Of a DNA stretch of 64,000 nucleotides, positions 17,542 to 25,949 are shown in pieces (within the stretch, counting starts at the first letter, position 1; every line of letters begins with the position of its first letter). The stretch lies in assembly GCA_903887775.1 (NCBI GenBank), contig CAISRB010000012.1, forward strand, positions 186,001 through 250,000. Reading direction: 5' to 3'. The notes beneath the pieces were generated by a model. That model was not told the DNA's origin. It was given only the letters and a program-made list of their open reading frames with translations, and searched no databases. Origin of the DNA: an uncultured Bacteroidales bacterium (GTDB taxonomy: Bacteria; Bacteroidota; Bacteroidia; Bacteroidales; FEN-979). The translations under genes were made by a program, and so were the position numbers.

Positions 17542-20500
17542 ATGAAGCCGAATGTATCACGCGGAAAATCAATTAATTATGCGCTTCTGGCCCTACTTTC
17601 AGGAATTTTCTTTGTGCTTTGCCTGATCACTGCAGAATTTATTTTAATAAGAAGAAATAAGCCTGAACAAATTTCTTCAAGGCTTGAACAGGTTTTACAC
17701 AGGAAGGAATTACAGGCAAAAAACATATTGAATATAAACAGCTATGATTTTTTACAGACATCGAAGCTGAAAGGGCAAAATAATTTCCCGGAATCTTTGC
17801 CCGACATCCGGAAAAACGGAATAGCCTTACAATATTATCTCCACGACAGCCTTGTTTTTTGGTCCGACAATTCCGTTGATGAATTAAAGAGCAATCAACT
17901 GGTGAAAGAAGATAATATTCAAAAATTACCCAATGGCTGGTACCAGGTATTAGTTTTTAAGAAAGGAAATATTAAAACAGTTTGCCTGATACTTATTAAA
18001 TATGAATACTCATTCGAAAATGAATATCTTGAAAATACCTTCCAGAAAGATTTTGATATCCCTGAAAATATTGGAATCTCTCATGAACTGGTAAAAAATC
18101 CGGTTTGTTCTGTTAATGGCACGCCATTATTTTCACTTGACTTTACTGGATATACTCCTTCATATGATCATTATGTATTCCTGTTGTTTTTCTTATTTCT
18201 CTCAGCATTTTTCTCCCTTAGTTTTGCGATTTATTTTCTTTATTCGGCAATCGAATGGCTCAGAAAAAAACCCTGGCTGTTTGTCATTTGCTTTATTGCC
18301 GATGTGGCCCTGCTGAGATTGCTGCAAATGTATTTTACCTTTCCTGCATCCCTGTACTCGACAGTCTGGTTTTCACCCCTGTATTATTCCTCATCAGTCT
18401 TCCTCCCGTCAGCCGGAGACTACCTGATCAATAGTTTAATCATGTTGATGGTCGCATATGTTGCGTTCGTAAAATTATACAGGGAAAAACCAATTCCCGG
18501 CCGGCAGCTTGCATCAGGAATATTTAATGGATGGAAAGCGGTCCTGTTTATTTTGGCAATATATATGCTTCTTTGTTACGGCCTGAACGACCTGATCAGG
18601 AATTCTTCTTTTTTTCTTGATTTGAAAGATATTTCGAAAATCGGGTTGCAAAGCTTAATAGGCCTGCTAATTGCATACCTGCTGTCTATGGCATTTTACC
18701 TTTTTTCCAGAACAGCCGGATCTTATACAGTTAACACCGACAGTAAAACTAAAGTTATTTTTATCAGCATTACAGCAGTTTGCGTTTTCCTTGTAAGCAT
18801 ATTTTGGTGGAATACCATTAACGCAATTATCCTGGCAATTCTCTTTGCGGCATTTTTATCACTGATTTTCTTTTACTATAACGAGAACATAAAGAGCAGT
18901 CCCTTTGCGAATATCATACTACCAATGATTTGGATGGCAGTGCTGGTTGCTGCAGTATTCAATTATGCAGGATATTCAAAAGAAAGGGAAGAGCGAAAAC
19001 TTATAGCCATGAAGCTGGCAACTGAAAAAAACCCTGTTACCGAGCTTTTTTATAATAAACTTGAACGCAAATTACTGAGTGATTCATTAATTCTCGTGAT
19101 GAGTAAAGATACTGATGCCGTCAGGGAGGGAGCTTTAGTAAAAAGGATAAAAACAGAATATATCAGGAATTACTGGAACAGGTTTACAGTCCAGATAACG
19201 GTTTGTCCCCCGGGTAAGATGCTCAGGATCCAACCAAGAGGATATGTCTTTGATTGCCAGCAATACTTCAGGCAGGTTTGTGAAAAAGTGGGAGAAAAAA
19301 CTGCAAATCCCAATTTGTTTTATCTTGATTATGAAACCGGAATAGAAACATACCTTGCTGTACTTAATCCACATGATTCTGCCGTAAATAGTAAAGACCA
19401 GGGAATTTTGATCTATATTGAATTTACCGCTAAAACTCCGGCAAAGGACCTGGGTTACCCAGAATTACTAATCGACAGGAGGATCATGAACATACCCGAT
19501 CTGGGTAATTATTCCTATGCGCTCTATCAAAGCGGGTCCCTGGTATATAAAACGGGGAAATACGCTTATACCATGGGATTAAATGACCTGATTCCTTCAT
19601 CTGACAGTGCTCCTTTTTTCAATTCAGCAGGGATGGACCACTTCAGGTTCAACATGAATAAATCCAGGGTGCTGGTGATCAGTAAAAAAGACGATAGTTT
19701 TCTTGGCGTGATTTCCCCGGCCTCTTACCTTTTTATTTTGTTTTCATTCCTGTCGCTGTTTCTGAACCTTATTTTCAGACCTTCGATATTGAGGGAATTC
19801 TCTTTTATGACCCTGAAAAGCCGCTTCCAGCTAGCTAATGTCGGAATCATAGTTGTTTCCTTCCTGATTTTGGGATGCCTGTTATTGTATTTTCTGATCC
19901 GGCTGAACAACCTTAAGAACATGGATTCATTCACCGAACGGACCCTGTCGGTTATTTCAGATATGCAAAATGATTTCGGGGACAAAGAAAATTTTAATAA
20001 ACCCGACAAAACATTTCTCGAGGAAGACCTTCAGAAATTATCAGGGATGTTTTATACCGATGTCAATGTTTATTCCCCAAACGGGAAGCTGATTTTATCA
20101 AGCAGGCCCCAGGTTTTTGATGAAGGTTTAATCTCCGGCAGAATGAATATCGGGGCATTGGCAGATCTTAGAAGTAACAGGCAATCGGTTTTTTTCCAGG
20201 ACGAGAAAATTGGTGCATATGATTATATCTCTGCTTATTTTCCTTTATTGAATGACAAAAACGAACTGCTTGCCTATATAAACCTGCCCTTTTTCTCCCG
20301 CCAGGAAGATCTTAAAAAGGAAATCAATGATTTTCTGGTAGCCTTCATGAACCTGTATATTTTATTTATCCTGATCAGTGTTTTTATTTCAATTGCCATT
20401 TCACGTTATCTGTCTGCACCTCTGCGGATCCTGGTTAGCAGGATGGAGGGCTTCCAGCTGGGAGAGCGGAATGAAAAGATAAGCTGGAACCATCACGATG

Positions 20501-21261
20501 AAATTGGGCGCCTGGTGGAGGAATACAACCGCCTGATTGATGAACTTGCATTCAGCGCCGATCAGCTGGCTAAATCGGAAAGGGAAAGCGCCTGGAGGGA
20601 AATGGCAAAACAGGTTGCACATGAGATTAAAAATCCGCTTACGCCTATGAAACTCAGTGTGCAGCATTTGCGAAAAGCATGGGATGATAAGTCGGATGAT
20701 TTTAATCTCAGGATTCAGCGTTTTACGAAGATCATGACGGATCAGATCGATTCGCTGTCGGCTATTGCTTCCGAGTTTTCGGATTTTGCGAAAATGCCAT
20801 TGCCTGTAGCAGAAGATATTGACCTTGTCGAGATTTTAAATTCCATTTTATCAATGTACAGTGGTCTCGATAAAATACAGATCAGCCTCAAAACTTCTGA
20901 AAAAAATGCAAGTATCATTGGCGATAAAAAACAGCTGGTGAGGGTGTTTACCAATCTTTTTAATAACGCCATACAAGCCATCAGCAACACTGAAAGGGGT
21001 TTGATAAAAGTTGTGGTTCGCAAACAGGAAAGCTCTTATGCAATTGACATTGAAGATAACGGCAACGGGATACCAGACGAACTTGCAGAAAAAATCTTCC
21101 TTCCCAACTTTACAACCAAATCAGGAGGGGCAGGACTGGGACTTGCAATTGTAAGAGAAATCATCAGGAGCATGGGCGGAGAAGTTAACTTTGCATCCGG
21201 AAAAAACGGAACGGTTTTCACTGTAACGATTCCAATTCATTATGAAAAGATATCAGGATAA
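17542..21261 (+). CDS. Large multi-TM sensor histidine kinase, NtrY-like
   Basis: 1239 aa. One N-terminal helix and an extracytoplasmic segment (about 40-210) are followed by a bundle of about eight helices to near 485. A long extracytoplasmic region (to about 735) comes next, then further helices near 737-755, 784-808 and 930-955 around another sensor-like loop. HAMP is at about 951-1005. HisKA has its His in VAHEIKNPLTPMKLS at about 1026. HATPase has an N box (NLFNNAIQAI, near 1138), DNGNGIPDE near 1171 and GAGLGLAIV near 1193. The kinase residues look intact. No response regulator is adjacent. Its last 20 bases overlap gldH. Confidence 0.88.
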   Translation: MKPNVSRGKSINYALLALLSGIFFVLCLITAEFILIRRNKPEQISSRLEQVLHRKELQAKNILNINSYDFLQTSKLKGQNNFPESLPDIRKNGIALQYYLHDSLVFWSDNSVDELKSNQLVKEDNIQKLPNGWYQVLVFKKGNIKTVCLILIKYEYSFENEYLENTFQKDFDIPENIGISHELVKNPVCSVNGTPLFSLDFTGYTPSYDHYVFLLFFLFLSAFFSLSFAIYFLYSAIEWLRKKPWLFVICFIADVALLRLLQMYFTFPASLYSTVWFSPLYYSSSVFLPSAGDYLINSLIMLMVAYVAFVKLYREKPIPGRQLASGIFNGWKAVLFILAIYMLLCYGLNDLIRNSSFFLDLKDISKIGLQSLIGLLIAYLLSMAFYLFSRTAGSYTVNTDSKTKVIFISITAVCVFLVSIFWWNTINAIILAILFAAFLSLIFFYYNENIKSSPFANIILPMIWMAVLVAAVFNYAGYSKEREERKLIAMKLATEKNPVTELFYNKLERKLLSDSLILVMSKDTDAVREGALVKRIKTEYIRNYWNRFTVQITVCPPGKMLRIQPRGYVFDCQQYFRQVCEKVGEKTANPNLFYLDYETGIETYLAVLNPHDSAVNSKDQGILIYIEFTAKTPAKDLGYPELLIDRRIMNIPDLGNYSYALYQSGSLVYKTGKYAYTMGLNDLIPSSDSAPFFNSAGMDHFRFNMNKSRVLVISKKDDSFLGVISPASYLFILFSFLSLFLNLIFRPSILREFSFMTLKSRFQLANVGIIVVSFLILGCLLLYFLIRLNNLKNMDSFTERTLSVISDMQNDFGDKENFNKPDKTFLEEDLQKLSGMFYTDVNVYSPNGKLILSSRPQVFDEGLISGRMNIGALADLRSNRQSVFFQDEKIGAYDYISAYFPLLNDKNELLAYINLPFFSRQEDLKKEINDFLVAFMNLYILFILISVFISIAISRYLSAPLRILVSRMEGFQLGERNEKISWNHHDEIGRLVEEYNRLIDELAFSADQLAKSERESAWREMAKQVAHEIKNPLTPMKLSVQHLRKAWDDKSDDFNLRIQRFTKIMTDQIDSLSAIASEFSDFAKMPLPVAEDIDLVEILNSILSMYSGLDKIQISLKTSEKNASIIGDKKQLVRVFTNLFNNAIQAISNTERGLIKVVVRKQESSYAIDIEDNGNGIPDELAEKIFLPNFTTKSGGAGLGLAIVREIIRSMGGEVNFASGKNGTVFTVTIPIHYEKISG

Positions 21262-21727
21262 AGAACAAAAAAGTCTTCTGAATTGCCTGTTGATCATTCT
21301 GATGCTCCTGACTTCATGCGGCCACGAAAAACCAGCGGAGCAAAGTATAGCATTTCCAAATAAATCATGGCAGAGGTATAACATTCTGAACTTTAAATTT
21401 CCGGTTACAGAGACAAACAGGTCATATGATATTATTCTTGAACTTCGGTGCAACAAGTCCTTTGACTATGATAATCTCCCTATAAATATGGTTATCAGTA
21501 CACCATCCGGCGAAGAAAGAATAAGAGAATACCACGTACAGATCAAAGATAAAAATGGTTCATTTACGGGAGCCATAAAAGGAGACACATGTTTAACCAG
21601 GCTTGTTCTCAAACGCAAGCTGTACTGTTCCAGTAAAGGCCTGATGAAAGTTGAAATTGAGAATCTCAATCCAAAGATGGAAACGGAAGGAATTTTTTCT
21701 GTGAACTTAATTCTTATTCAGCACTGA
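21242..21727 (+). CDS. gldH: GldH-like gliding motility lipoprotein
   Basis: 161-aa lipoprotein: signal with lipobox LLTSC|G near residue 26, then a single domain of about 130 residues. The pattern of W-x-Y...F.F....RSYDIILELR and an acidic/hydrophobic beta-rich core fits GldH, an accessory of Bacteroidota gliding/T9SS machinery. The sequence is divergent, so the symbol is moderately sure. It overlaps the kinase gene by 20 bases and converges with the riboflavin kinase gene, overlapping its 3' end by 21 bases. Confidence 0.68.
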   Translation: MKRYQDKEQKSLLNCLLIILMLLTSCGHEKPAEQSIAFPNKSWQRYNILNFKFPVTETNRSYDIILELRCNKSFDYDNLPINMVISTPSGEERIREYHVQIKDKNGSFTGAIKGDTCLTRLVLKRKLYCSSKGLMKVEIENLNPKMETEGIFSVNLILIQH

Positions 21728-22102
21728 TAATATTCTCGTTGCCTTTAACCTGTCAAGTTTGATCTGGCTGACAAGCTGGTCAAGGTGTTCAAATTTTTTC
21801 TCTTTTCTGATCCATCGGATGATCCTGACAGAGATTTCCATCCCGTAAATATCTTCGGAAAAATCAAGGATATTAACCTCGATCACAAGATGTGTTCCCC
21901 CAATTGTAGGACGGTAGCCAATATTGCAAATACCGAACAGTTTCCTTTCCTGAAGCGTAACATGCACAAGGTATACGCCATTCCGGATCATGGGCGGCTG
22001 ATCCTTATAAGGCTGAATATTGGCCGTGGGAAAGCCAAGGGTCTTTCCAAGATGGTTCCCATGGACCACGGTTCCCCTGATGATATAATCTTTTGGGGGC
22101 AC
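21707..22102 (-). CDS. Stand-alone riboflavin kinase (flavokinase domain only)
   Basis: Phosphorylates riboflavin to FMN. The whole 131-aa protein corresponds to the C-terminal RFK domain of bifunctional RibF. Visible motifs are VVHGNHLGKTLGFPTANIQP (about 12-31), NIGYRPTIGG and the catalytic-Glu region EVNILDFSEDIYG. The N-terminal FAD-synthetase domain is absent. Upstream, the frame closes at a TGA inside the previous gene, so the GTG at 22102 is the only reasonable start. It is 23 bases after the preceding gene and looks like the last gene of the cytochrome operon, suggesting a coupled FMN supply. Confidence 0.85.
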   Translation of the reverse strand: MPPKDYIIRGTVVHGNHLGKTLGFPTANIQPYKDQPPMIRNGVYLVHVTLQERKLFGICNIGYRPTIGGTHLVIEVNILDFSEDIYGMEISVRIIRWIRKEKKFEHLDQLVSQIKLDRLKATRILSVLNKN

Positions 22103-22125
22103 AGTAAGCGTTATTTTAACTGAAT

Positions 22126-23022
22126 TCAGAGAGTAGGTTTGTCATTGTTACCTGTAAACTTGATCATAATCAATTCCCAGACAGCATAGAAATAATGAGC
22201 CCATACACCGGCAAGCATGATGATCAGGGTTACGATCATCCACAGGGGTGCGATCGGTGTCCAGAGTTCGCGTGAAGGTACTTCTGCCTTATAATATTGC
22301 TTTGGCACACCCCAGTTAATTGTTGAAGTGCCCTGTACAAATCCGTACTTTTCATTTTCCTCTATTTTGGCGATGATATTAAGATTTCCCAGGGTGTCGC
22401 CTACGATGTTGTTGGGAAATTCAAAACTACCTTTACCCTGGTCATCCAGAGAAACTTCTCCAATTTTCAGAAGGCTGAAAAGCCGGGGAACATACAGTAT
22501 AACGGTTTCCTTGGCAAGGGCAACTTCCTGTCCTTTTGAGTCCTCTCGGGTCCCGGTCAGATTCAGATACCGGATTGAATCCTGCACATTAAAAGACATC
22601 CGGAGTTTTGCGGGTTCTGCGCTGAAATCAGCAGAAACCTCACTGTATTTCAGAGTCCCGGAAAATTTCGCCTGATATGAGATAATCCCTTCCTTACCGG
22701 GCTGAAGTTTATTGATTGCAACCCTCAGCACTGCATTGCCATCCTGATCTGTTATGGCTGTTCCCAAAGAAAGGAGTTTATTATCCCTGGCCGAGAAGAA
22801 TTCAATCGTTGCATTTTTCAATCCGTAAGTGTCACTCTCCCTTTTAACGAACAGATTTGCTGTAAGGCAAACCGAATCATTGGAAGTGCATAAATACGAA
22901 AAAGTAATTTTGGACTGCTGGACTGAATTGCTGTCAGTTTTTTCCTGGGCATGAAGAATTGAAGGGACGAGCAGTGTTATTATCAGCGCCTCGACAATAA
23001 TCCTGTATATATTTCTTTTCAT
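22126..23022 (-). CDS. Membrane-anchored periplasmic protein of the cytochrome locus, unknown function
   Basis: 298 aa, not recognised. N-terminal signal (about 1-25, ending LLVPSILHAQ). A periplasmic beta-rich region of about 220 residues has two Ig-like repeats (DGNAVLRVAINKL and QGKGSFEFPNN segments). One membrane helix near the C-terminus (about 258-285) is followed by a short cytoplasmic tail. There are no heme or Fe-S motifs. It lies 11 bases after the NrfD-like gene and before the riboflavin kinase, so it is probably a structural or accessory subunit of the same complex. Confidence 0.7.
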   Translation of the reverse strand: MKRNIYRIIVEALIITLLVPSILHAQEKTDSNSVQQSKITFSYLCTSNDSVCLTANLFVKRESDTYGLKNATIEFFSARDNKLLSLGTAITDQDGNAVLRVAINKLQPGKEGIISYQAKFSGTLKYSEVSADFSAEPAKLRMSFNVQDSIRYLNLTGTREDSKGQEVALAKETVILYVPRLFSLLKIGEVSLDDQGKGSFEFPNNIVGDTLGNLNIIAKIEENEKYGFVQGTSTINWGVPKQYYKAEVPSRELWTPIAPLWMIVTLIIMLAGVWAHYFYAVWELIMIKFTGNNDKPTL

Positions 23023-23033
23023 TTGTTAATGAT

Positions 23034-24347
23034 TTATATTAAAACGTCCTCTGGTTTGGTTTCCTGAACATTGCCGGATACGGTGACAATAGGGATGAAT
23101 TTCGAGGCTATCGTGAAGAGCAGGCAGAAAAGGGCTACACCGGCAGCGGTAAGGCTCCATTCAACCCAGGTTGAGGAATAAATGCTCCATTCGGGCCGCG
23201 AATCCTGTATCGGAAGATAAGGCGATTGCAGGGTGGGAATAACAATCAGGTATCTGTTCAGCCAGAGAGCGATAATAACAACAACAGCAGTCAGTGTAAT
23301 ATTTGTGATGGTCCGCAATTTTGCTATTCCAACAACCAGTAAGGGTAATAGCACGCCGACGTAATTTGAAATGATAAATGGCCAGTAGAATTCTTTAAAC
23401 AGGAGCTGGATCAGGAGCTCGTCATTTTTTTCTGAACCATACCATTTGGTAAGGTAGTCACTGAACGTAAAATAACCGAAAAATGCTGCCAGTACCAGCA
23501 TAATAACACCAACAGATATAAAATGTTTCTTCGTAATATACTGTTCAAGGTGGTAGACTTTCCTGAAAAACCACATGGCTACAATAAGCACTGCACTCCC
23601 TGAATACACTGCAGCAATGACGAAATAGGGGCCGAAAATAGTACTGTGCCATCCCGGCTGAAGGGTCACGCTGAAGATCCATGCCAATACAGAGTACACA
23701 ATGATAGCGATGGCAATGACCATGGTTGCCATAATATTTGTAGCTCTGTCAAGACGTTTCTTTTGATCTTCTGTCCCGGTATACCCAAGGGCAAGAACCC
23801 TGTACAGCTTTTTTCTCCATTTGGGGAGTTGCAGCTCTTCGAAATCCCTCATGTTTGCAAGATCCCTGAGGACAGCCAGGTACAGGAAGATAAGGCAGCC
23901 GAAGATATCGGTGGAGATCGCTATAACGTCCCAGGTGATTGGGGATTGGATACGTCCGTGCAGTATAAGATAATGCAGTTTATCGAGCCTGCCGATGCAA
24001 AGCAGGATATAACAGGGACCGATCAGAAGGGAAATAATGGTAATGAATTCCGCCATTCTGATAACAGGTTTTCTCCATGCAGTCCTGAATAAATGCAAGG
24101 TCCCCGAAATAAGGGCACCTGCATAACTGACCCCCATGAAAAATATGAAATTCACGATGTAAATACCCCAGACAACATTATCGCGCATACCCGTTACGAC
24201 ATGTCCTTTTGTCACCTGCTGAATGAAAGCAAACACGCCTAATCCGATAACTGAAAGCAGGAAAAGGATCCAGATATATCCCTGGACCCCCGTTCTTTCG
24301 ATCTGCGGGGCAAACTCCTTCAGTAATTGTTTTTCATTGTTTTCCAT
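23034..24347 (-). CDS. NrfD/PsrC-family integral membrane quinol-interacting subunit
   Basis: 437 aa with about ten hydrophobic helices. It is a member of the NrfD/PsrC/ActC family, which exchanges electrons with the quinone pool and passes them to a partner ferredoxin. Typical family segments include NVVWGIYIVNFIFFMGVSYA near residue 40 and the following SGTLHLFRTAWRKPV. It lies 2 bases after the Tat ferredoxin gene, the classic NrfC-NrfD pairing. Compared with Qrc, Psr or alternative complex III loci, no molybdopterin-type subunit is present. Confidence 0.88.
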   Translation of the reverse strand: MENNEKQLLKEFAPQIERTGVQGYIWILFLLSVIGLGVFAFIQQVTKGHVVTGMRDNVVWGIYIVNFIFFMGVSYAGALISGTLHLFRTAWRKPVIRMAEFITIISLLIGPCYILLCIGRLDKLHYLILHGRIQSPITWDVIAISTDIFGCLIFLYLAVLRDLANMRDFEELQLPKWRKKLYRVLALGYTGTEDQKKRLDRATNIMATMVIAIAIIVYSVLAWIFSVTLQPGWHSTIFGPYFVIAAVYSGSAVLIVAMWFFRKVYHLEQYITKKHFISVGVIMLVLAAFFGYFTFSDYLTKWYGSEKNDELLIQLLFKEFYWPFIISNYVGVLLPLLVVGIAKLRTITNITLTAVVVIIALWLNRYLIVIPTLQSPYLPIQDSRPEWSIYSSTWVEWSLTAAGVALFCLLFTIASKFIPIVTVSGNVQETKPEDVLI

Positions 24348-24349
24348 GG

Positions 24350-25315
24350 CTACAGCTTATGTTTTTGAGCGTATGGTGTATTGAGATATCTGTTTTTAAC
24401 ACTCTCATCGAGATCATTAAATCCGCGATCTACCGGGAACTGCCTGTCAACAGGCGGAAGGTAATACACGCATGGCCTGGTTCCGAGAACTTCCAGATAA
24501 CGGTATCCGGCCCGGTCACGTATCAGTTCGCTGAATTGGAAAGTTTCAGTTCCATTGGTCACGGTATCTTCATCCACATCACCAAAATAGATAACACCCA
24601 TCGGGCATGATGAAACACAATATGGAACTTTTCCAACCCGGATAAGGTCGGGGCAGAAATCGCATTTCGAAACGGTGCCTTCTTTGCCCGGGCTGCTTGC
24701 TTCCGGTGAATAAGGTTGCTTATCTTCGTCAAATTCAGGGTAATGTTTCCAGGCGAATACCCTGGTGGAATAAGGGCAGCCTGTCATGCAGAATTTACAT
24801 CCTATGCAACGGTTATTATCTATTAATACAATGCCATCGGTTCGCTTAAACGTAGCTCCAACAGGACAAACGCTCACGCACAACGGGTTATCGCAATGGA
24901 AACAGGGTTTTGGGAACCAGTATGGCGATGTTTTTTCGGAGTCCTGTAAAAGATAAACTTTCATGAATTCCTGACTTTTCGGAAGATGGTGGGCTTTTTG
25001 GCAACCCTCAACACATTTGCGGGCATTTTTACATTTTCCGAGGTCTATGACCATTACAAATTTCTTTCCGGGAATTCCCAGGTGAGCTTCTTCAATTGAA
25101 ACCCTTGGAAGTTTAAGCATAGCCTTGTCTACCTCCATGACCTCCCCATTTGTGGTCATAACTTTTACCTTTTCGCCGCTTTCACCCCCTGTTTTTTCGG
25201 AATATGCCTTAAGCATACCTCCGCTTGCAGCCACCGCGGCTCCTGCCAGTAAACCTTTTTTCAGGAACTGCCGCCTGGAATTCTTTTTATTTGTCTGTTC
25301 TTCTTCCACGATCAA
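24350..25315 (-). CDS. Tat-exported multi-[4Fe-4S] ferredoxin (NrfC/DmsB-like)
   Basis: 321 aa, with a twin-arginine signal SRRQFLKKG at about residues 13-21. Four Cys clusters are visible: CKNARKCVEGC (C-x5-C-x3-C), CFHCDNPLCVSVCP, CIGCKFCMTGCP and CDFC-x11-CVSSCP. The last three are canonical. The first lacks the usual CxxCxxxC spacing and may hold an unusual cluster. It passes electrons between the NrfD subunit and periplasmic cytochromes. The start is a TTG at 25315 or a GTG two codons later; a TAA three codons upstream of the TTG excludes anything longer. Confidence 0.88.
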   Translation of the reverse strand: MIVEEEQTNKKNSRRQFLKKGLLAGAAVAASGGMLKAYSEKTGGESGEKVKVMTTNGEVMEVDKAMLKLPRVSIEEAHLGIPGKKFVMVIDLGKCKNARKCVEGCQKAHHLPKSQEFMKVYLLQDSEKTSPYWFPKPCFHCDNPLCVSVCPVGATFKRTDGIVLIDNNRCIGCKFCMTGCPYSTRVFAWKHYPEFDEDKQPYSPEASSPGKEGTVSKCDFCPDLIRVGKVPYCVSSCPMGVIYFGDVDEDTVTNGTETFQFSELIRDRAGYRYLEVLGTRPCVYYLPPVDRQFPVDRGFNDLDESVKNRYLNTPYAQKHKL

Positions 25316-25332
25316 TGAAAATTATTTTGGAT

Positions 25333-25947
25333 TTAATGATATCCGTTAATAATACTCTTGAAATTGCTCAGTGCTGTTTTTCCGAAAGTGCAGAAATATA
25401 TATGAATACACATAAAAATGGTCACAACGAATCCGCAAAAAAGATGCAGGAGGTCGGTATAATCCAATCCGCTTATACCTAACAGGTTGTTAATGGTTAT
25501 CTCCGGGTATAAAAGTCCTAATCCGGACAGGATCACGAGGGGGATAATAACATACATGACAGCGACATACGATAACTGCTGAAGAGGGTTGAACTTTGAA
25601 TCCACCGTCACGGGGAAAGGGGCTGCTTCCTTTTTGAACACACCTATCGTATAATGGTGAAACTGTGATTTCAGTCGTGAAAAATAACCCCTGACCTCGA
25701 ACACATAATAAGCCCCGTTTTTTGTAAAGAGGTTCCCAATGAAAAAGATAATATAATTAACAGACAAAAGGACACCTGCAACATTATGAACAGCGACTGC
25801 GACCCTGAATCTGACAATGATGGTTGGATTTGAAAACTGTATGCTGAGACCAGTAATGATCAGGGTGAGGCAGAAAAGAGCATTCAGAATATGCCATAAT
25901 CTGATCCAGACCGGATAAAGGTATAATGGTTCACTATGATTTTCCAT
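25333..25947 (-). CDS. Di-heme cytochrome b membrane subunit
   Basis: 204 aa with four hydrophobic helices, like the cytochrome b of Ni-Fe hydrogenase, formate dehydrogenase and thiosulfate reductase. One His falls in each of four segments: IRLWHILNA, AVAVHNVAG, DLLHLFCGF and FMCIHIYF. These provide two bis-His heme b sites. It lies 2 bases after the heptaheme cytochrome gene and 17 bases before the Tat ferredoxin, so it is probably an additional quinol-interacting subunit of the same system. Confidence 0.82.
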   Translation of the reverse strand: MENHSEPLYLYPVWIRLWHILNALFCLTLIITGLSIQFSNPTIIVRFRVAVAVHNVAGVLLSVNYIIFFIGNLFTKNGAYYVFEVRGYFSRLKSQFHHYTIGVFKKEAAPFPVTVDSKFNPLQQLSYVAVMYVIIPLVILSGLGLLYPEITINNLLGISGLDYTDLLHLFCGFVVTIFMCIHIYFCTFGKTALSNFKSIINGYH

Positions 25948-25949
25948 GG

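Noticed and set aside
21707-22130. Riboflavin kinase as a truncated or frameshifted bifunctional RibF
   Set aside because: Upstream sequence is the intact 3' end of another gene, so there is no room or trace of an FAD-synthetase domain.
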